Below, one piece after another: positions 1 through 12,792 of a stretch of DNA of 60,000 bases (positions are counted from its first letter, which is position 1; each line of letters begins with the position of its first letter). The notes under the pieces were generated by a model. The model was given only the letters and a program-made list of their open reading frames with translations, was not told the origin of the DNA and did not search any database. Where the stretch lies: assembly GCF_032854445.1 (NCBI RefSeq), contig NC_088307.1, forward strand, positions 25,247,953 through 25,307,952, written 5' to 3'. The stretch comes from Liolophura sinensis (lineage: Eukaryota > Mollusca > Polyplacophora > Chitonida > Chitonidae). A program made the position numbers and the translations under genes.

Positions 1-43
1 GCTGACACAAAACTGAATGGACCTTATTTCGTTTAAAATTCAG

Positions 44-3000
44 GGGTGCTCTTCACCGGAAGCTGGGTGACTTCAATGCTGCCATTGACGACTTTCTGTT
101 AGCGCTGGACAAGACCGACCACAAAGAGGATGAAGTGTATGTTGACTCGCAGAGACAGCTGCTACTCACCTACAACGACTTTGCAGTGGAGTGTTTCACC
201 AAGGGCTACTACGAGGAGGCCGTCATTCTCCTCAACAAGGCTATCAAGGGAGAGAAGCAGGAAAAGGGACTGTACATCAACAGGGGAGGTAATGAAGGAG
301 TTCTTTTTTTCATTGGATATTTATTTAGAAAAAAACTGCATGGTGCTACAAAATGTATTGTTGTATGTCGGCTATAATGAATACAATTGCTGTCCAGGAC
401 TAGCAGTAATGCTGTAAAAAGATACCAAAATTAGGTGTGTTAAAACAGACAGACATTAGTATTAATGTTAATCTCAGATATAGAAGGTTTTACAGAAAAA
501 AGAAAAAACCAACAGATAATTTCTGTAGGTTTCATTGTATACACTAGTTATTTGCCCCCTGCCCAACAAGCCTTTTGGACTGAAGATTTATGTTAATCAT
601 TCCTACACGCTTGCAACAATTTAGCTTAAATACTGTCAATGTGGCTTTAAATGGTTAATTTACTCATTCATTCCCCCACACTGATGATATTATTGACACT
701 TGTTCTGTTGTCTTTTCCCAACCAAATGATAACAACAGTCTCCCCATAAACGGAGCAATGTGTATCAAAACAGTTTTAGCGTCTACCTCAAAGTCAAACC
801 TGGTTTGAGTCATACACTCAAGACTTTGGCGCACAGCACTCAGAGGTTAGAGCAAGGACAGAGCAAGGAAACAGGACTGGTTCGCCCCAGTGTCAGTATA
901 ATGTGACTGCTGGGGTGTCATGTCTGGTGCCTTTGGCATGATACTTCAGTGGCGGCAGCACTTTGGCGTCATGGACTCTCCCTGCCACAAGAAGACACCG
1001 TATATGTACACACACCTAATGGCTCTTCACAATCATATGACCAAAAAGTTGTTAAAATGCAACGTTAAACCCCAATCATTCATCCATTCATTCATTCAAA
1101 ACAGGCTCAAAGCCTGCACCAGCAGTTTTGATGGTTTAATTTGATTTTTAGATTCATAAAATTATGTCACTCATTTCATATTATTATGATTACAAACTAA
1201 TGTGTACAGGGGCCGATTCCACAAAATTTAAAATACGATTTGTAAAGCTTTTTTTTGGCCTTAGTAATTCACACTTTGACCACCTCATCACGGTTGTGAG
1301 TATGTCATCGATGTTAAATGTGAGTATGTCATCAGAGTTAAATGTGAATATGTCAACAGTGTAAAATGTAAGTATGGCATCAGTGTTAAATTTGAATGTC
1401 ATCAGTGTTAAATTTGAGTATGTCATCAGTGTAAAGTGTAAGTATGTTGTCGGTGTTAAATTTGAGTATGTCATCAGTGTTAAATTTGAGTTTGTCATCA
1501 GCGTTAAATGTGAGTATGTCATCAGTGTTAAATTTGAGTATGTCATCAGTGTTAAATTTGAGCTTCCATTACAAAAAACTAAGCATCAAGAACAAGTTTT
1601 GGATTTTGACACTAACCAGAAATGATTTTGTGGGTTTCACCGTTTATCAGCAGTCAGTGTATTCAGATATTTATTAAACTACACTTCTCTCATCTCAGGC
1701 ACCCTACTTCCACTTTCAATGCAATTTATTCATGTTTTTAACTTTGATTTCGCACACAAAACTACACATGTTGGGTTGTGCAGTTTCAGAGCTTAACAAA
1801 AAGAGTGATTTTTTTATAATGCACACAGAATAATGTCCTGGAATATACCGGAATAAACATATTGCAGACATGCAGAAAGGTTGAAGAATTGCTGTATTTA
1901 GTCTCTGAAGTTCCATCTTTCTTTCTTATTTCCACAGACTGTTTCTTCCGGCAAGGGGAGCTAACTTTTGCCTTGCAAGACTACCACCAGGCGTTAGAGC
2001 TTGATCGTCTGAACGAGGATGTAAAGTCTCGCATCTCCGTCATTCACAGCGAGTTTGGGGTCCAAGCTTATCACAACAAGAACTATCCGGTATGGTTATT
2101 TTATGACAGAAGGAGCTAAATTCTCGTCCGCAACAATTGCATTTGAAGAGGAAAATAAAATGCTTTAAAATATTACTTTTGGTGCTGAAACTTTTTTCAG
2201 AAAAACTTTTCAAGTATGATACCATCTTCCCTTCCAAGCAAAACTAAAACCACTCTTCTGAGATCAGTATAACAATCAGAATCAACCAAAGTGAGCATCC
2301 TTGGTCATTGGCAAAATTTTAGGTCATTCACTGTATACTAGTGTAAATTAAATTGTAACATATATAGCATGTGGACCCAATAATGGCTCAAAACACTGGC
2401 TGTCTGTGAATGTCAGGCCATTGAACAGTGAGGTCGCATGCTGACATCTAGAGACGGCTTCAGTAGCCTAATGGTGAAAGCCTAATGGTGAGAGCCTAAT
2501 GGTGAAAGCCTAATGGTGAGAGCCTAATGGTGAAAGCCTAATGGTGAGAGCCTAATGGTGAGAGCCTAATGGTGAGAGCCTAATAGTGAAAGCCTAATGG
2601 TGAGAGCCTAATGTGCAGAGCATGGTACCAAAGGTTTTAAAAATGACACTTGTTGCTGCCTCGCTTGACACTCAGCACTGAGAGGCTAGAGCAAGGAAAC
2701 AGGACTGGTTGGCCTAGTGTCAGGATAAAGACACTGGATGGAGTGTCTTGTCTGGTGTCTTCAGCATGATACTTCAGTGGCGGCAGCACTTTGGCAGCAT
2801 GGACTCACCCTGCCATAAGAAGACACTATATATATACACACACCTAATGACTCCTTGTTGTCATATGACTGAAAAATTATAAAGTAAGATGTTAAACCCC
2901 AAGCATTCATTCATTCATTCTGAAATTTAGCTTTTTTTTTTAAATCAGGAGGTCTATCAGGTGCCGGGAAAATGCTGGTGATTTACACCAGGTTCTCTGG

Positions 3001-6000
3001 TATCTTCCACCCAAATTCCTGTCTGCCCTCATATAAGTGAAAAAGTCACCCCAGGCTTTTGTACAAAAAAAACCCCACTATTTAGCAAGACTTAGAAAAT
3101 CTGACGGGAGTCACAGAAATGAATGTGATGTATAGATTGAATTTAAAAGAAGTTGAGAAACTTTGTTTAAAAAAAAACTATCTTTGTTGAAAATTATATA
3201 TACAGTCAAATTCATGAAAAGATTTGTTTTAAAACTTTGTATTTTTTGTTTTGTTTGTTTATGTTTTTCAGGAGGCAGAAGCGAAGTTCAGCCTGGCCAT
3301 TCAGTACAACCCTCGTGTGGGTCAGTACTTCATCACGCGCTCTCGGTGTCGCTACATGCTGGAGGTAAGGCCTTGCTCTAACGCATCTGTCATACACAAA
3401 CAGTGCCGGTGAAGACAGTCGACGACATCTTCATAGATTTGATAGACAACAGCTGGCTGAATTAGTAACTGAAACCACAATTGTACACCTCTGGGGTCTG
3501 CTTTACAAAGCTGTTGCAACACATTTGTCGTGGTATCTCTACACTATGTAATGTCATGGAAATTACGCCCAAATTAAGACCAATTTGTATCTGCTTATTA
3601 AAACAGGGCGAGGTAGTCATTTCTGAGCATAACTGTTGTAAATCTGTGAAATGGACGTGAACTCAAGTGCCATAAATTATTAAAAAACTGTGATGTTTAG
3701 GACCAAATACAAGAGTAGTAGTACCCAAAAGTCATATCTTATACATTCAGCACATTCTCACACTTTTAGTGTCACCTTTTCATAAATGAAACATCAATGG
3801 GACATTGTGTTCAGTGGGTTATATACACGTAGTTGTGATTGACAACTTGCACCTGAAAGTTAAACATTAACTTACTTGTTTCCAAAATGGATTGATCAAG
3901 GTGGCCAACTCATAAAATATTGTGAAAACAAAAGAGCATTCTGCATCTTCTTTCTTTCTTCTTCGCTCAGTACGAATCTTGCTCGTAATGTTCATCCAGC
4001 GTCCAAGGAATGACTTTTGGTTCAGCTTGGGTGAAGCACGTGTTGTTTCATAGGTCAATTTTTGTAGCTTAAAATCCTTAAAAAAATGAGTATAATTTGT
4101 GATGTGTTAGATTAGAAATAAGTGATTTCTTCCCGTTAATATAAATCACTCTTAAACGTCAGGTACATCCTCAAGTTGTGGACATCATTTAAGACTACTT
4201 GTATTTCACCAATGTGGGAAAGTTTGTCAGAAACAGGCCAGTGTACAGGGGTTTATGCCAGGCATGCTGTTTTCTGTCCTTTTACCTACAAATCACATGG
4301 TCACACTGCCATGTTGTGGGGAAAATTTTTTTAGTATGATGTTAAGAAATAGTCTGTGAAATGATCTTTATTACACAATATGAAATAATAAAGTGTATTT
4401 TTGTTGTCATTGTCTTTCAGGACATGACAGGAGCGAGGACGGATCTGGTGATGGGACTTTTCCTGGACCCCACAAACGAGGAGATCATGTCCATCTTTTC
4501 TCGTCTGTTCCCGGGGAAATCCGTGGCGGAGGTCCGTGACAGTCCTCTGGGGCAGAGAACCCGTGAAGCCCTAGGGAATCTGTGCCCTCTGGCCTCCCCC
4601 ATCCGCCTCCACCCTCTACCTCAAACACCTGCTCTCATACCCATGCCACAGGACTTCCAGTTGCAGTAAGTCTGGTTAAAGAACTGGGGGGGCCAAGGTG
4701 AATTGCTGTTCAATAGATTCCCGCATCTCCCCACACCTTCTCCCTTACACACCCACTCTCATACATGTACCCATGTCAGAGGACTTCCGTCTATAATAAG
4801 TTTATTCAGAGAACATGACTGCCGATGGCGATCTCCACCTTCTGGCCACCCTCTTCCCACAGGTGCCTTATAGGCATGTCACAGGACTAAATCTAGTTAG
4901 GGAACCCGGGAGGCCCATGGGAATCTATGCCCCCTGGCCTCCCCCAGGCCTCCCCCAACTGCAAAAGTTAGGAAACAGTTTACAAGGGAGGGATCCTTCA
5001 CAATGCAGTCATGCTTTTCCTTTGACCAATTTTCCTTTGACCAATTTATTTTTAAAGACACATTCAGACAGCTAGACTGCTGCATTCGTATATATATATC
5101 ATGTATTTTAAAACAAATTATATGAAGCAAAATTGTTGTGATGACATTAATACCAACTGCATGACTCTCAACAGACCACGTTTTTTTTTTTAAGGCAAAA
5201 AATATTTTTTTGAAAAATTCTAATGCAAAAAAAAAATGATATGTTTCAAGAAAGTTTTTCATGTGATATATATGCTTTGTCACATCTGCTGAGTCATGCT
5301 GTTGTTGTTGTTGTATTCCAGGCGGTCTCATCCACTCAGTCGTGATTCGGGGACAGGCAAACCCAGCACGGGGTTAGATGACCCTCCAGACAGGTCAACC
5401 CTTAAAACACCAGCTCTTAACACCTCTATTACTGCCCAAAAGAAAAAGGTATGTGAACAACATGTAAATTGGGTTCACAGCAGGTGACAGTGGTTATTGG
5501 CATAGATTTTTTACTATTCGAAGTGACACGCAGATATTCATTTTTGTTGCAAGATTTTAAACCTTGACCATTTTAGGGCCTTCATATGCTTCTGAAAATG
5601 TATTTTAAACTTTGCATATCATTTTGTACTTGTCAATTGCAAGCAGTTAGCATATCAAATTTTTTTGAAAACCTTCTTGAAATAATAACTAGAATTGAAA
5701 ACCTGAACTGAATGGTTTTACTCTGTAGTAGTGAGTTCGTCCAACATTAAAATACAAAATACGCCTTACAGATTAACGAGGCCCATTCTGCTAAGCTGTT
5801 GCAATGGTGCATCAAGCGTATCTGCCTTGGTGACTTCTCTTCACTGTCTGTTTTCATAGAAATTAAGCGTATCTGCCATGGTGACTTATCTCTTCAGTGT
5901 CTGTTGTCATAGAAATTAAGTGTATCTGCCTTGGTGACTTATCTCTTCACGGGCTTTTGTCATAGAAATTAAGTGTATCTGCCTTGGTGACTTATCTCTT

Positions 6001-8288
6001 CACGGGCTTTTGTCATAGAAATTAAGCGTATCTGCCATGGTGACTTATCTCTTCACGGGCTTTTGTCATAGAAATCAAGTGTATCTGCCTTGGTGACTTA
6101 TCTCTTCACGGGCTGTTGTCATAGAAATTAAGCGTATCTGCCATGGTGACTTATCTCTTCAGTGTCTGTTGTCATAGAAACCAAGCGTATCTGCCTTGGT
6201 GACTTATCTCTTCGCTGTCTGTTGTCAAAGAAATCGAGTGTACCTGCCACGGTGACTTATCTCTTCACTGTCTGTTGTCATAGAAATCAAGTGTATTTGT
6301 CATGGTGACTTATCTCTTCACTGTCTGTTGTCATAGAAATCAAGTGTATTTGTCATGGTGACTTATCTCTTCACTGTCTGTTGTCATAGAAATCAAGTGT
6401 ATCTGCCATGGTGACTTATCTCTTCACTGTCTGTTGTCATAGAAATCAAGTGTATCTGCCATGGTGACTTTTCTCTTCGCTGTCTGTTGTCAAAGAAATC
6501 GAGTGTACCTGCCTTGGTGACTTATCTCTTCACTGTCTGTTGTCATAGAAATCAAGTGTATTTGTCATGGTGACTTATCTGTTCACTGTCTGTTGTCATA
6601 GAAATCAAGTGTATTTGTCATGGTGACTTATCTCTTCACTGTCTGTTGTCATAGAAATCAAGTGTATTTGTCATGGTGACTTATCTCTTCACTGTCTGTT
6701 GTCATAGAAATCAAGTGTATCTGCCATGGTGACTTATCTCTACACTGTCTGTTGTCATAGAAACCAAGCGTATCTGCCTTGGTGACTTATCTCTTCACTG
6801 TCTGTTGTCATAGAAATCAAGTGTATTTGTCATGGTGACTTATCTCTTCACTGTCTGTTGTCATAGAAATCAAGTGTATTGTCATGGTGACTTTATCTCT
6901 TCACTGTCTGTTGTTATAGAAATCAAGTGTATTTGTCATGGTGACTTATCTATTCACAGTCTGTTGTCATAGAAATCAAGTGTATTTGTCATGGTGACTT
7001 ATCTCTTCACTGTCTGTTGTCATAGAAATCAAGTGTATTTGTCATGGTGACTTATCTCTTCACTGTCTGTTGTTATAGAAATCGAGCGTATCTGCCATGG
7101 TGACTTATCTCTTCACTTTCTGTTGTCATAGAAATCAAATGTAACTGCCATGGTGACTTATCTCTTCACTGTCTGTTGTTATAGAAATCGAGCATATCTG
7201 CCTTGGTGACTTATCTCTTCACTGTCTGTTGTCATAGAAATCAAGTGTATCTGCCACAGTGATTTATCTCTTCATGAGCTGTTGTCATAGAAATCAAGCG
7301 TATCTGCCACGGTGTCTTACCTCTTCACTGTGTGTTGTCATAGAAATCAAGTGTATCTGCCATGGTGACTTATCTCTTCACTGTCTGTTGTCATAGAAAT
7401 CAAGTGTATCTGCCACGGTAACTTATGTCTTGAATGTCTGTTGTCATAGAAATCAAGCATATCTGCCTTAGTAACTTATCTCTTCACTGTCTGTTGTCAT
7501 AGAAATCTGCCTTGGTGACTTATGTCTTGACTGTCTGTTGTCATAGAAATCGAGCGTATCTGCCACGGTGACTTATGTCTTGAATGTCTGTTGTCATAGA
7601 AATCAAGCATATCTGCCTTGGTAACTTATCTCTTCACTGTCTGTTGTCATAGAAATCTGCCTTGGTGACTTATGTCTTGACTGTCTGTTGTCATAGAAAT
7701 CAAGCGTATCTGCCTTGGTGACTTATCTCTTCACTGTCTGTTGTCATAGAAATCAAGCGTATCTGCCTTGGTGACTTATCTCTTCACTGTCTGTTGTCAT
7801 AGAAATCAAGCGTATTTGCCACGGTGACTTATCTCTTCACGGGCTGTTGTCATAGAAATCAAGCGTATCTGCCATGGTGACTTATGTCTTCACTGTCTGT
7901 TGTCATAGAAATCGAGGGTATCTTGGTGATTTATCTCTTCACTGTCTGTTGTCATAGAAATTATGCCAGGCGACGTGTGTAACTGGTCCAGGCCTTTGCT
8001 ACTTGTATTGATTTGTTGGATAGTTTTCCGCTTTTCCACCCAATGTACTTGTTGCCTGATTTCTGGATTATATCTCTCACACTGCAGATAAAACAAGAAG
8101 TGAAAATGGTGTTACATGACCGTAAATCTTTGAAGTATGATGGACCGCGCCTGAAGCCACTTCCACCGCCATCTACCCAGAAGTCAAAGGGAGGTAAAGA
8201 GAAGGTAGCAGTTGACATGCTGAAGCCAAAAGGCAGTACAAACTGGCGCAAGTTCAACCTTGGCATCGGCAGCCTTACCGCTCTGTGA
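44..8288 (+). CDS. TTC16: Tetratricopeptide-repeat protein, TTC16-like (3' part, six exons)
   Basis: Exons at 44-288, 1938-2089, 3272-3364, 4421-4665, 5322-5448 and 8088-8288 all have AG acceptors and GT donors and matching phases. They join to 353 residues ending in TGA at 8286-8288. The 5' end lies outside the window. Residues 1-180 are about five TPR helix pairs: near 1-22 (AAIDDFLLALD), 43-68 (GYYEEAVILLNKAI), 73-104 (INRG then FALQDYHQALELD across an intron), 117-145 and 149-180 (ARTDLVMGLFLDP). Residues 181-245 contain LFPGKSVAEVRDSPLG. The tail from about 246 is basic, proline-rich and probably disordered. TPR arrays are protein-binding scaffolds; the function of TTC16 is poorly known. 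The TTC16 name rests on remembered layout: TPRs followed by an NRGDC-type repeat and a disordered tail. The tail is shorter than in vertebrate TTC16. Another TPR family is possible. Confidence 0.75.
772..1098 (+). mobile_element. SINE-B copy in TTC16-like intron
   Basis: This stretch matches three other copies in the window (2623-2922, 25637-25940, 27697-28030). Shared blocks are GGGGTGTCATGTCTGGTG, a block around ACTTCAGTGGCGGCAGCAC, and CAAGAAGACACCGTATAT. The 3' end is GTTAAACCCCAATCATTC followed by a (CATT)n tail. The 5' tRNA-like head is decayed here (CCTCAAAGTCAAACCTGG is recognisable). It is non-autonomous and non-coding. Confidence 0.75.
1297..1563 (+). repeat. 24-bp minisatellite
   Basis: About 11 copies of a unit containing GAGTATGTCATCAGTGTTAA. 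Some copies are shortened or carry single-base changes. It lies in the first visible TTC16-like intron. Because 24 is a multiple of 3 it creates spurious open frames on both strands. Confidence 0.9.
2463..2613 (+). repeat. 14-bp minisatellite
   Basis: About ten copies of AGCCTAATGGTGAR in the second visible intron, alternating between GAG- and GAA-ending forms. It lies directly upstream of a SINE-B copy. Confidence 0.9.
2623..2922 (+). mobile_element. SINE-B copy in TTC16-like intron
   Basis: Same family as 772-1098. It has the CACTCAGCACTGAGAGGC block, the GGCGGCAGCACTTTGGCAGC block and the 3' tail GTTAAACCCCAAGCATTC followed by (ATTC)n. The tRNA-like head is truncated. Confidence 0.8.
3365..4420. 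other. TTC16-like intron without recognised elements
   Basis: AT-rich intron between exons ending at 3364 and starting at 4421. I see a consensus donor (GGAG|GTAAGG), a pyrimidine-rich acceptor (GTCTTTCAG), and no repeat or coding segment inside. Confidence 0.6.
4666..4960 (+). repeat. Degenerate tandem copies of the end of exon 4421-4665 inside the following intron
   Basis: The exon's last ~100 bases and its donor recur in decayed form. GGACTTCCAG at 4651 is echoed by GGACTTCCGT near 4781 and by GGACTAAATC near 4882. The exon block GGGAATCTGTGCCCTCTGG (about 4573) is echoed near 4919 as GGGAATCTATGCCCCCTGG, followed by CCTCCCCC in both. The donor GTAAGT is lost in both extra copies, so they are probably non-functional. 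Confidence 0.6.
5811..7962 (+). repeat. 53-bp minisatellite, about 40 copies, in last TTC16-like intron
   Basis: Head-to-tail units with TTGTCATAGAAATCAAGTGT, then ATCTGCCATGGTGACTTA, then TCTCTTCACTGTCTG. Variants (CTTGG/CATGG/CACGG; AAGTG/AAGCG/GAGTG) occur in blocks, as expected from local amplification. Two copies are shortened by internal deletion (near 7505 and 7653). The array ends about 125 bp before the last coding exon and makes up most of the 2.6-kb intron. No coding content. Confidence 0.95.
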
Positions 8289-9540
8289 TTCACAGTGATT
8301 AGATGTTTAACGAATCTCAAGCATGCAGCGTATCTGTGATAAGTGGTGTGACGACATCATCAAACCTGTGCAACTGGGGGGAAGTAGTTGTCTTAGTCAG
8401 TCAAATCAAGGGGTGAATAAAGGGTTCTGCTGTAAAATCGTAACTTTTGTGTCGGGGGGTGGGGGGGAGGGAATGAAGTAAGGGTGTAAACTGATTTTTT
8501 CTCTGATTTATGTTTTTCACCTCAAGTTTAGCATTTTAAAGTGACACATTTTCCTTTATGCTGATTGATCCATCTTATAGAGACACTTTAAAGCTTTTGT
8601 GAAGTTTCTTATCAGATAAACTTCAGTTTTGGCATGAATGAAACTACCAACTACCATAGGCTTTTTTATGCTTCTGAAAGTGCACATGTATGTCACACAC
8701 ATATACCAAACTTTAGGTGTTTGGTACATGATTCAGTAGTTTGTCAGTGACACCACATTGCATGGCTTATGACCGTCCAGAGTTATTGACAACATTTTGG
8801 GCCTATTAATTCCATGTATTTGTAGTGTTCTAATGGCCCACTGTCTCATTAGGCAGTGGTGTTAATGTGTTCATTGCATTATTTGGTGTTCATGTGTGTT
8901 GTTCATGGCTCCTGGATCAAAAAGCCAGCTCAGGCTTAAGTCAAAATTTCAATCATTAAACTTAGTATGTTCCTCTCTGTTATTTTCGCTGAAATTTGTT
9001 CTTACAGTAACTGACAAAGAATTTACGTTGTCAAGCAATAGTTTGACCTTGTTACATAAGAAATAGAAATTTTAAAGAGATCTGAAATTATGACTTAAGT
9101 GCAAGATGGTTTCTGTATCTTAGCCCTGAAGCCTGAACTGTTTAACCAGAATAATGTGTTCTTTTGTAATTTGTTACTTACTGTTGTTGCCAAATTAAAT
9201 CATGTTATTATGTAAAAATCTGTACTATGTATATGATGTTCACAAATGTGTGTACAAAGTTACATATATATTGAGTAAAAAGAAAGTATATCAGTATGTT
9301 AAATCTGTGTGAATATTTAATGTACATGCAGGTATTTGTGTCTCATTTGATGATTTTCTTCCTGATTTTCTCACCCATACAGCTCTTATAAAAAAAGCAA
9401 AACAACTCCCTAATCTCTCTTGAGAACATCTATTTTGGGTCACGTCACGTGCGAATGTCTGTAGGAGGATGTATAGATTTTAGATGTACGAATTAAATTT
9501 AAGATGTTTTGTGAAAGAGCCCTCACAATTCCTCTAGACT
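8289..9540. other. 3' UTR and intergenic DNA after the TTC16-like gene
   Basis: AT-rich sequence with no open frame of note and no tandem repeat. The stretch 8740-8910 weakly resembles 16800-16980. Part of this is probably 3' UTR up to a poly(A) site that I cannot fix. Confidence 0.5.
8416..8421 (+). terminator. Candidate polyadenylation signal of the TTC16-like gene
   Basis: An AATAAA hexamer lies 128 bases after the stop codon and is the first one downstream. A G-rich run follows at about 8453-8470, which would suit a downstream GU/G-rich element. Whether it is used cannot be told from sequence. Confidence 0.4.
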
Positions 9541-10460
9541 CCTCCCTCGCTGGAGATAGGTAACTTTCATTTCAGACTGCGGGCTTGATGCCGGGAAGCT
9601 TGGCAGGGTCGTGAGCTCTCAGCTGGCGGTGTGCTATCTCCTTGAATGCCTTGACCAGTGTAGTCCCAGATTGCCTCCTAACTTTTATTGGTATGGCAAC
9701 ATTTTGTTAGGCCAAGGATATCCACAAACCAACGTCAGAGCGCGCTCCATTTAAAAACGTCTGCAGTTGCCTCTCTGTCAAATATGTCGAGGCTATTAGT
9801 ACAGGGAGTGGCTTTGAGCATCACCATGAGATCTTGGCATTGACCATTTACGTAATACTAGTAATATAATTGCTCGCTCGACCGGGCGTTTAATACGGTA
9901 ACTCTGGCTCTTATCGACCAGCTGTGGTTTCACCTCGGGCAGTTTGACCAGTGAGGCTACCGTACCTGAGGAAACTGCGGTTTCGCAGGAGCTTTATTAG
10001 ACTCTGAGGTATAAACGGACAAGATTTCGGATTTCACCGGTTACGTGTGACCATTTGCCAATCAGGACATAGTATCACTTCGCTGCTCTGGTTTATAGTT
10101 TTTTTTATCAGGCTCCTGTCCAGGTACTCTGGTGGTTACGCTCCTTTGGCTGCGGTTTTATAACGCGTCATGAGTGTTGTCAAGCTCCTATATCGACTCG
10201 ATATAGTTTCACCTCGAGCACCTTGACCCATGAGGTCGGATGGTCGTTCGTCTCCGGTTCCATCTGGCGTAATGACATTGGGTCAAGCTCCTGTATCGAC
10301 CCGCTATAGTTTCACCTCGAGCACCTTGACCCATGAGGTAGGATGATCGTTCGACTCCCGTTCCATGAGGCGTGATGAGATTTGTCAAGCTCCTATCGAC
10401 CTGCTGTCGTTTCACCTCGAGGACCTTTACCTATGAGATCGGATGGTCTTTCGACTCGGG
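9541..10460 (+). mobile_element. Family R dispersed element with internal ~105-bp repeats
   Basis: Contains two and a half tandem units of about 105 bp (10176-10440) built around GTTTCACCTCGAGCACCTTG and ACCCATGAGGT. An older unit lies at 9910-9990. It also has the block TTCACCGGTTACGTGTGACC near 10034, shared with copies near 18470, 23755, 28165, 34110 and 40830. A block shared by dispersed copies next to variable-copy internal repeats resembles bivalve pearl or Helitron-like non-autonomous elements. This classification is inferred. Confidence 0.55.
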
Positions 10461-10734
10461 TTTCTTATTATGGTCCAGGTGGGTGAGCAGGCTCCTGACG
10501 ATGTGACCTTTCAGCTCGTTTTCACAATTCAGACCGCCATTAAAGATGAAATGTACTTGAGTTACGCATAATCCATATAACACCAATCGATACAATACAA
10601 TGCAATCAACTGCATTTGATCAGACCAACCCAATGCAGGAGCGTGCTATTCCAGCTTGAAATTATTATGCAGATGACGTGATTACTCATGGAAAATCCTT
10701 TGTTTTTATGGGACGGAAACACTGGATAATCGGA

Positions 10735-10945
10735 TAATTCTAAACCGCTGACGTCTAATATATTGCAATTAACATCAGTGCATTTTTAAGCCACGGTGCT
10801 ATATGGGGCGTGTAAATTGCTTCTATATAAGCATTAGCAATATAAGCAATACACGAAGAGTTATTGAATAAAACCCTGACTCGGGTAAATTGACAAGAGA
10901 CCGTATTTCACCAGTTATACTTCAGGGCGATAAAAACTTCGCTCT
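10735..10945 (+). mobile_element. Family R fragment
   Basis: Shares TATTGCAATTAACATCAGTG, GGGGCGTGTAAATTGC, ATAAGCATT and GGTAAATTGACAAGAG with the other R copies at 17039-17220, 23635-23830, 28085-28250 and 34012-34172. No coding capacity. Confidence 0.6.
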
Positions 10946-12625
10946 GATTGGTCGCAATCAAATCAAGGACTAATCAGAGCTTAGCTTACATCGCTCTGTC
11001 GGGTTTCAGTGATGGCTACAAGTTTAACTGACAGCTTTACATTTATGGAGTAAAAAAGAGGAAGCCACATGACATCCGTAGAGTGTAACCGATCAAGGTA
11101 TTTCAAAGGGTTTTCTTGAAAAGAAAAAAAAAGATTTCACTTGGTCGATGGAAGAAATCTGGTGGATTACATCGCTGAGAAATCAAGCCAGAACTCGTTT
11201 GATGGCCTTTTTCCTGTTCCTGGATGTCAGACTAAACAAAAAACTTCAAACTTACGGGTTCCAGGCTTCACGCAGCCAAGTGAAAGCATATTTGTTTGCC
11301 GATTTGTACACCAATGTAAAGCATAATGTGTTAGCTTTGGAACGAACGTCGTTTGTTTGAGATCGGACCATTTTTCCGTGTTTTATGTCCAGTTATGTAA
11401 AGCTAGGGCTTATGTCCCAGCCATTGAAGTTATATGTGCCTTGTTTATGTACATGTATATTACGTATAAATAGTGTTCGGATGATTCTGCTTGGTTTGAC
11501 AAAAAATAACTTAGCGTAGATTCAAGATGGAGAGAACTGAAGTGCTGAACGTTTGTGAACTTAAAAAGTTGACTGAAACGGGAATCGCCCTACAGCGTAC
11601 ATCTATCTGTAGGCCTATCATCGTTATCAGATTCATCCTCCCGTGACGTAACATCTGCCCATACAATTAAAGGCTCGGGTGTTCACGGGACCCTGTGTTG
11701 TCAGAACAGGGTAGGTAACAGGGTTCGGGTACTGGACTAAGTCGGAGGCCGGTGAAACAAGACTTTTTCACTACTATGGCCTCGCGCGCTTCCGCGCGAC
11801 AATTCCCTGGGGAAAAAAAAACACACACACACACACACAAATTTAAACCTGGGATGGAACTCTGAAGCCTTAAAAATTTGCTACAACATGATACCACTTA
11901 CGGTAAATGACCTTAAGTTTCGTACATGAGTTACTGTAGTTTACGATCTGAGTTGGCGGCAAGATGATAGAAGAGAGTGATTAGCCCCCCCCCCCCCCCC
12001 CCACCCCCCGGCCTGTTTCATTATCCTGCATGGCACTTAGCAACTCTGGTAGCTGATCCTCGCCACATGGGGTCAAGTCACTGACAGTGGGGTGTGCCGG
12101 TCTCATGACTAGTAGGCCTAACATGTACATCTCTAAATATACCAATGAATGAAATCGAAGAAAGTTTTAAAACAGGCGATGTCTATTATAAACCTTTGAA
12201 TTCCAAACAATGTCTCAAAGCAAGACCACGCCAAACAAGGCATGTACTTGCACGATGTACTCTGTTGAAGAAGCGATTATTCGGGATATGCCTACTTGGA
12301 AGTCACTTCACACCGTCCGTTATCTGGAGGGCGATTGAGAGCCCTCATTTTACTCAACTGAAACCCCGGTGCACTTGATCACCAGTGTACTGCTCTCCTG
12401 TGTGTGGAGATACATAGAGTAACAGACGAGAGACGCACTGCCTGATTGACTTTATGCGCTAATCGAATCTGGTGGCTCTTTACGTGAGAATTTCATTTAA
12501 ATTATGACACAATGCCATGGCACAGGTCAAATAATTATACTTTTGAAAATTATAGTAAATCACCCAGGACATTGTCATCCATTTTTGTTGCACGTTTAAT
12601 CATAAACACACACACACGTATAGCC
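10946..12625. other. Unassigned intergenic DNA with short simple repeats
   Basis: No supported gene. It holds an (AC)n run at 11820-11840 and a C run interrupted by one A at 11985-12010. Short open frames at 11141-11360 and 12145-12378 match nothing I recognise and lack splice or repeat context, so they are not called. Confidence 0.5.
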
Positions 12626-12792
12626 GTCTCCGGCCGTTAGTGGGAGGGTCTTACAGTGACCTGCGGATGGTCGTGGGTTTCCCCCGGGATCTGCCCGGTT
12701 TCCTTCCACCATGATGCTGGCCGCCGTCGTATAAGTGAAATGTTCTTGAGTACGGCATAAAAACACCAATCAAATACATAAAATAAATCAAA
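12626..12792 (+). mobile_element. SINE-A fragment (3' two thirds)
   Basis: Matches the body and tail of the SINE-A copy at 44473-44739: CTGCGGATGGTCGTGGGTTT, the CCCGGG region, GCTGGCCGCCGTCGTATAAG, TTCTTGAGTACGGCATAAAA and an A/T-rich end. The tRNA-like head is missing. Confidence 0.8.
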
